Positions 6,422 through 6,775 of a DNA stretch of 6,775 bases are shown piece after piece; the stretch's first letter is position 1; each line of letters opens with the position of its first letter. The stretch is from Saprospiraceae bacterium (GTDB taxonomy: Bacteria; Bacteroidota; Bacteroidia; Chitinophagales; Saprospiraceae): assembly GCA_027009605.1 (NCBI GenBank), contig JALVCY010000663.1, positions 1 to 6,775 of the forward strand, read 5' to 3'. Position numbers and translations under genes: made by a program. Under the pieces are notes generated by a model. It did no database searches. It was given only the letters and a program-made list of their open reading frames with translations, and was not told where the DNA came from.

Positions 6422-6488
6422 TAGTTGAAAAAATTGAAGAAGTTGATTCGCTTCGCTAGTTGATTCGCTCGCAAGCTTCGCTAGTTGA
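6422..6488 (+). repeat. Patchwork of agttga units joining the repeat copies
   Basis: agttga recurs at 6423, 6441, 6458 and 6483, and the 14-base word gcttcgctagttga occurs at 6450-6463 and 6475-6488. The first unit (tagttgaaaaaattgaag at 6422) is a variant of the 18-base start of the larger repeats. This looks like degraded or truncated repeat copies. Confidence 0.65.
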
Positions 6489-6605
6489 AAAAGTTGAGAC
6501 GTTTGTTTTTGGCTTCTAGGTTGAGCTTGTCCTACGGACTTGGTGGTTGAGCTTCGCAAGGGACGTGGATTGCTAAGCACGGAGCGCAGCGTAGTGATTG
6601 GTGAG
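6480..6605 (+). repeat. 126-bp direct repeat, copy A
   Basis: Bases 6480-6605 match 6650-6775 with three substitutions (6518 A/T, 6559 A/T, 6571 T/C) and no gaps, a constant offset of 170. Internal sub-repeats are visible: ggttgagctt occurs twice around the small inverted repeat gtcc-tac-ggac. Both strands lack a credible gene. Such high identity in non-coding DNA implies recent duplication or ongoing homogenisation. Confidence 0.92.
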
Positions 6606-6649
6606 CCAAAATGTTCCCCTTTATGCCATTGACTCCGGATGAAATTTTT
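6606..6649. other. 44-bp spacer between repeat copies A and B
   Basis: This segment has no second copy in the window. If copy B is followed by the same 44 bases beyond the edge, the true unit would be a 170-bp tandem repeat rather than two isolated 126-bp copies. Confidence 0.6.
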
Positions 6650-6775
6650 GCTAGTTGAAAAAGTTGAGACGTTTGTTTTTGGCTTCTTGGTTGAGCTTGT
6701 CCTACGGACTTGGTGGTTGAGCTTCGCATGGGACGTGGATCGCTAAGCACGGAGCGCAGCGTAGTGATTGGTGAG
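6650..6775 (+). repeat. 126-bp direct repeat, copy B, reaching the window edge
   Basis: This copy pairs with 6480-6605. It is still matching at the last base of the window, so its true right end, and whether further copies follow, cannot be seen. Confidence 0.92.

Noticed and set aside
6239..6750. Two minus-strand ORFs (113 and 72 codons) sharing an SSTTKSVGQAQPRSQKQTSQ segment
   Set aside because: Their similarity is just the translated 126-bp DNA repeat, and one also translates the heptamer array. Neither has domain character, and one overlaps the end of the real gene.
6480..6775. CRISPR-like repeat-spacer arrangement
   Set aside because: The repeats are 126 bp, far longer than CRISPR repeats, only two copies are seen, and no cas genes are present.

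Overview
The window looks like a chromosomal stretch from a member of the Bacteroidota, most likely a gliding or Saprospira/Chitinophaga-type lineage. The main evidence is the second gene, which encodes a very large secreted protein ending in a gliding-motility-associated C-terminal (CHU_C, type B, type IX secretion) domain. Supporting hints are the lack of a Shine-Dalgarno sequence in front of that gene and intergenic regions full of short palindromic and tandem repeats. The lineage is inferred from gene content; no taxonomic marker search was possible.

Layout. Positions 1-1918 hold the 3' three quarters of mutS; its start lies upstream of the window. A 10-bp hairpin follows the mutS stop directly. 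Positions 1919-2712 (about 790 bp) are non-coding. Their centre, 2068-2450, has the structure of a small non-autonomous mobile element: 20-bp terminal inverted repeats matching at 19 of 20 positions, flanked by a perfect 8-bp direct repeat that looks like a target-site duplication. Inside it are a 19-bp tandem repeat of about 3.5 copies, two copies of a 17-bp repeat, and two strong palindromes built partly on a GGCTAAAGCC core. Positions 2459-2712 form the leader of the next gene, with only weak promoter candidates.

Positions 2713-6255 encode a 1180-residue secreted surface protein. In order it has a signal peptide, a proprotein-convertase-like P domain with no protease attached, a run of Ig/PKD-like modules with paired cysteines, a SprB-type repeat, and the CHU_C sorting domain. 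Its ligand or function cannot be read from sequence.

Positions 6253-6775 are non-coding and repetitive. A diverged repeat copy begins within the stop codon of the surface-protein gene. It is followed by a heptamer array, a short patchwork of 'agttga' units, and two 126-bp direct repeats (three mismatches) separated by a 44-bp spacer; the second copy runs off the window.

The two genes share no evident pathway: mutS is DNA mismatch repair and the other is cell-surface biology. The element, both repeat regions and the independent leader argue against an operon. The most notable content is the repeat biology: a probable MITE between the genes, and a repeat family that supplies the stop codon of the second gene.
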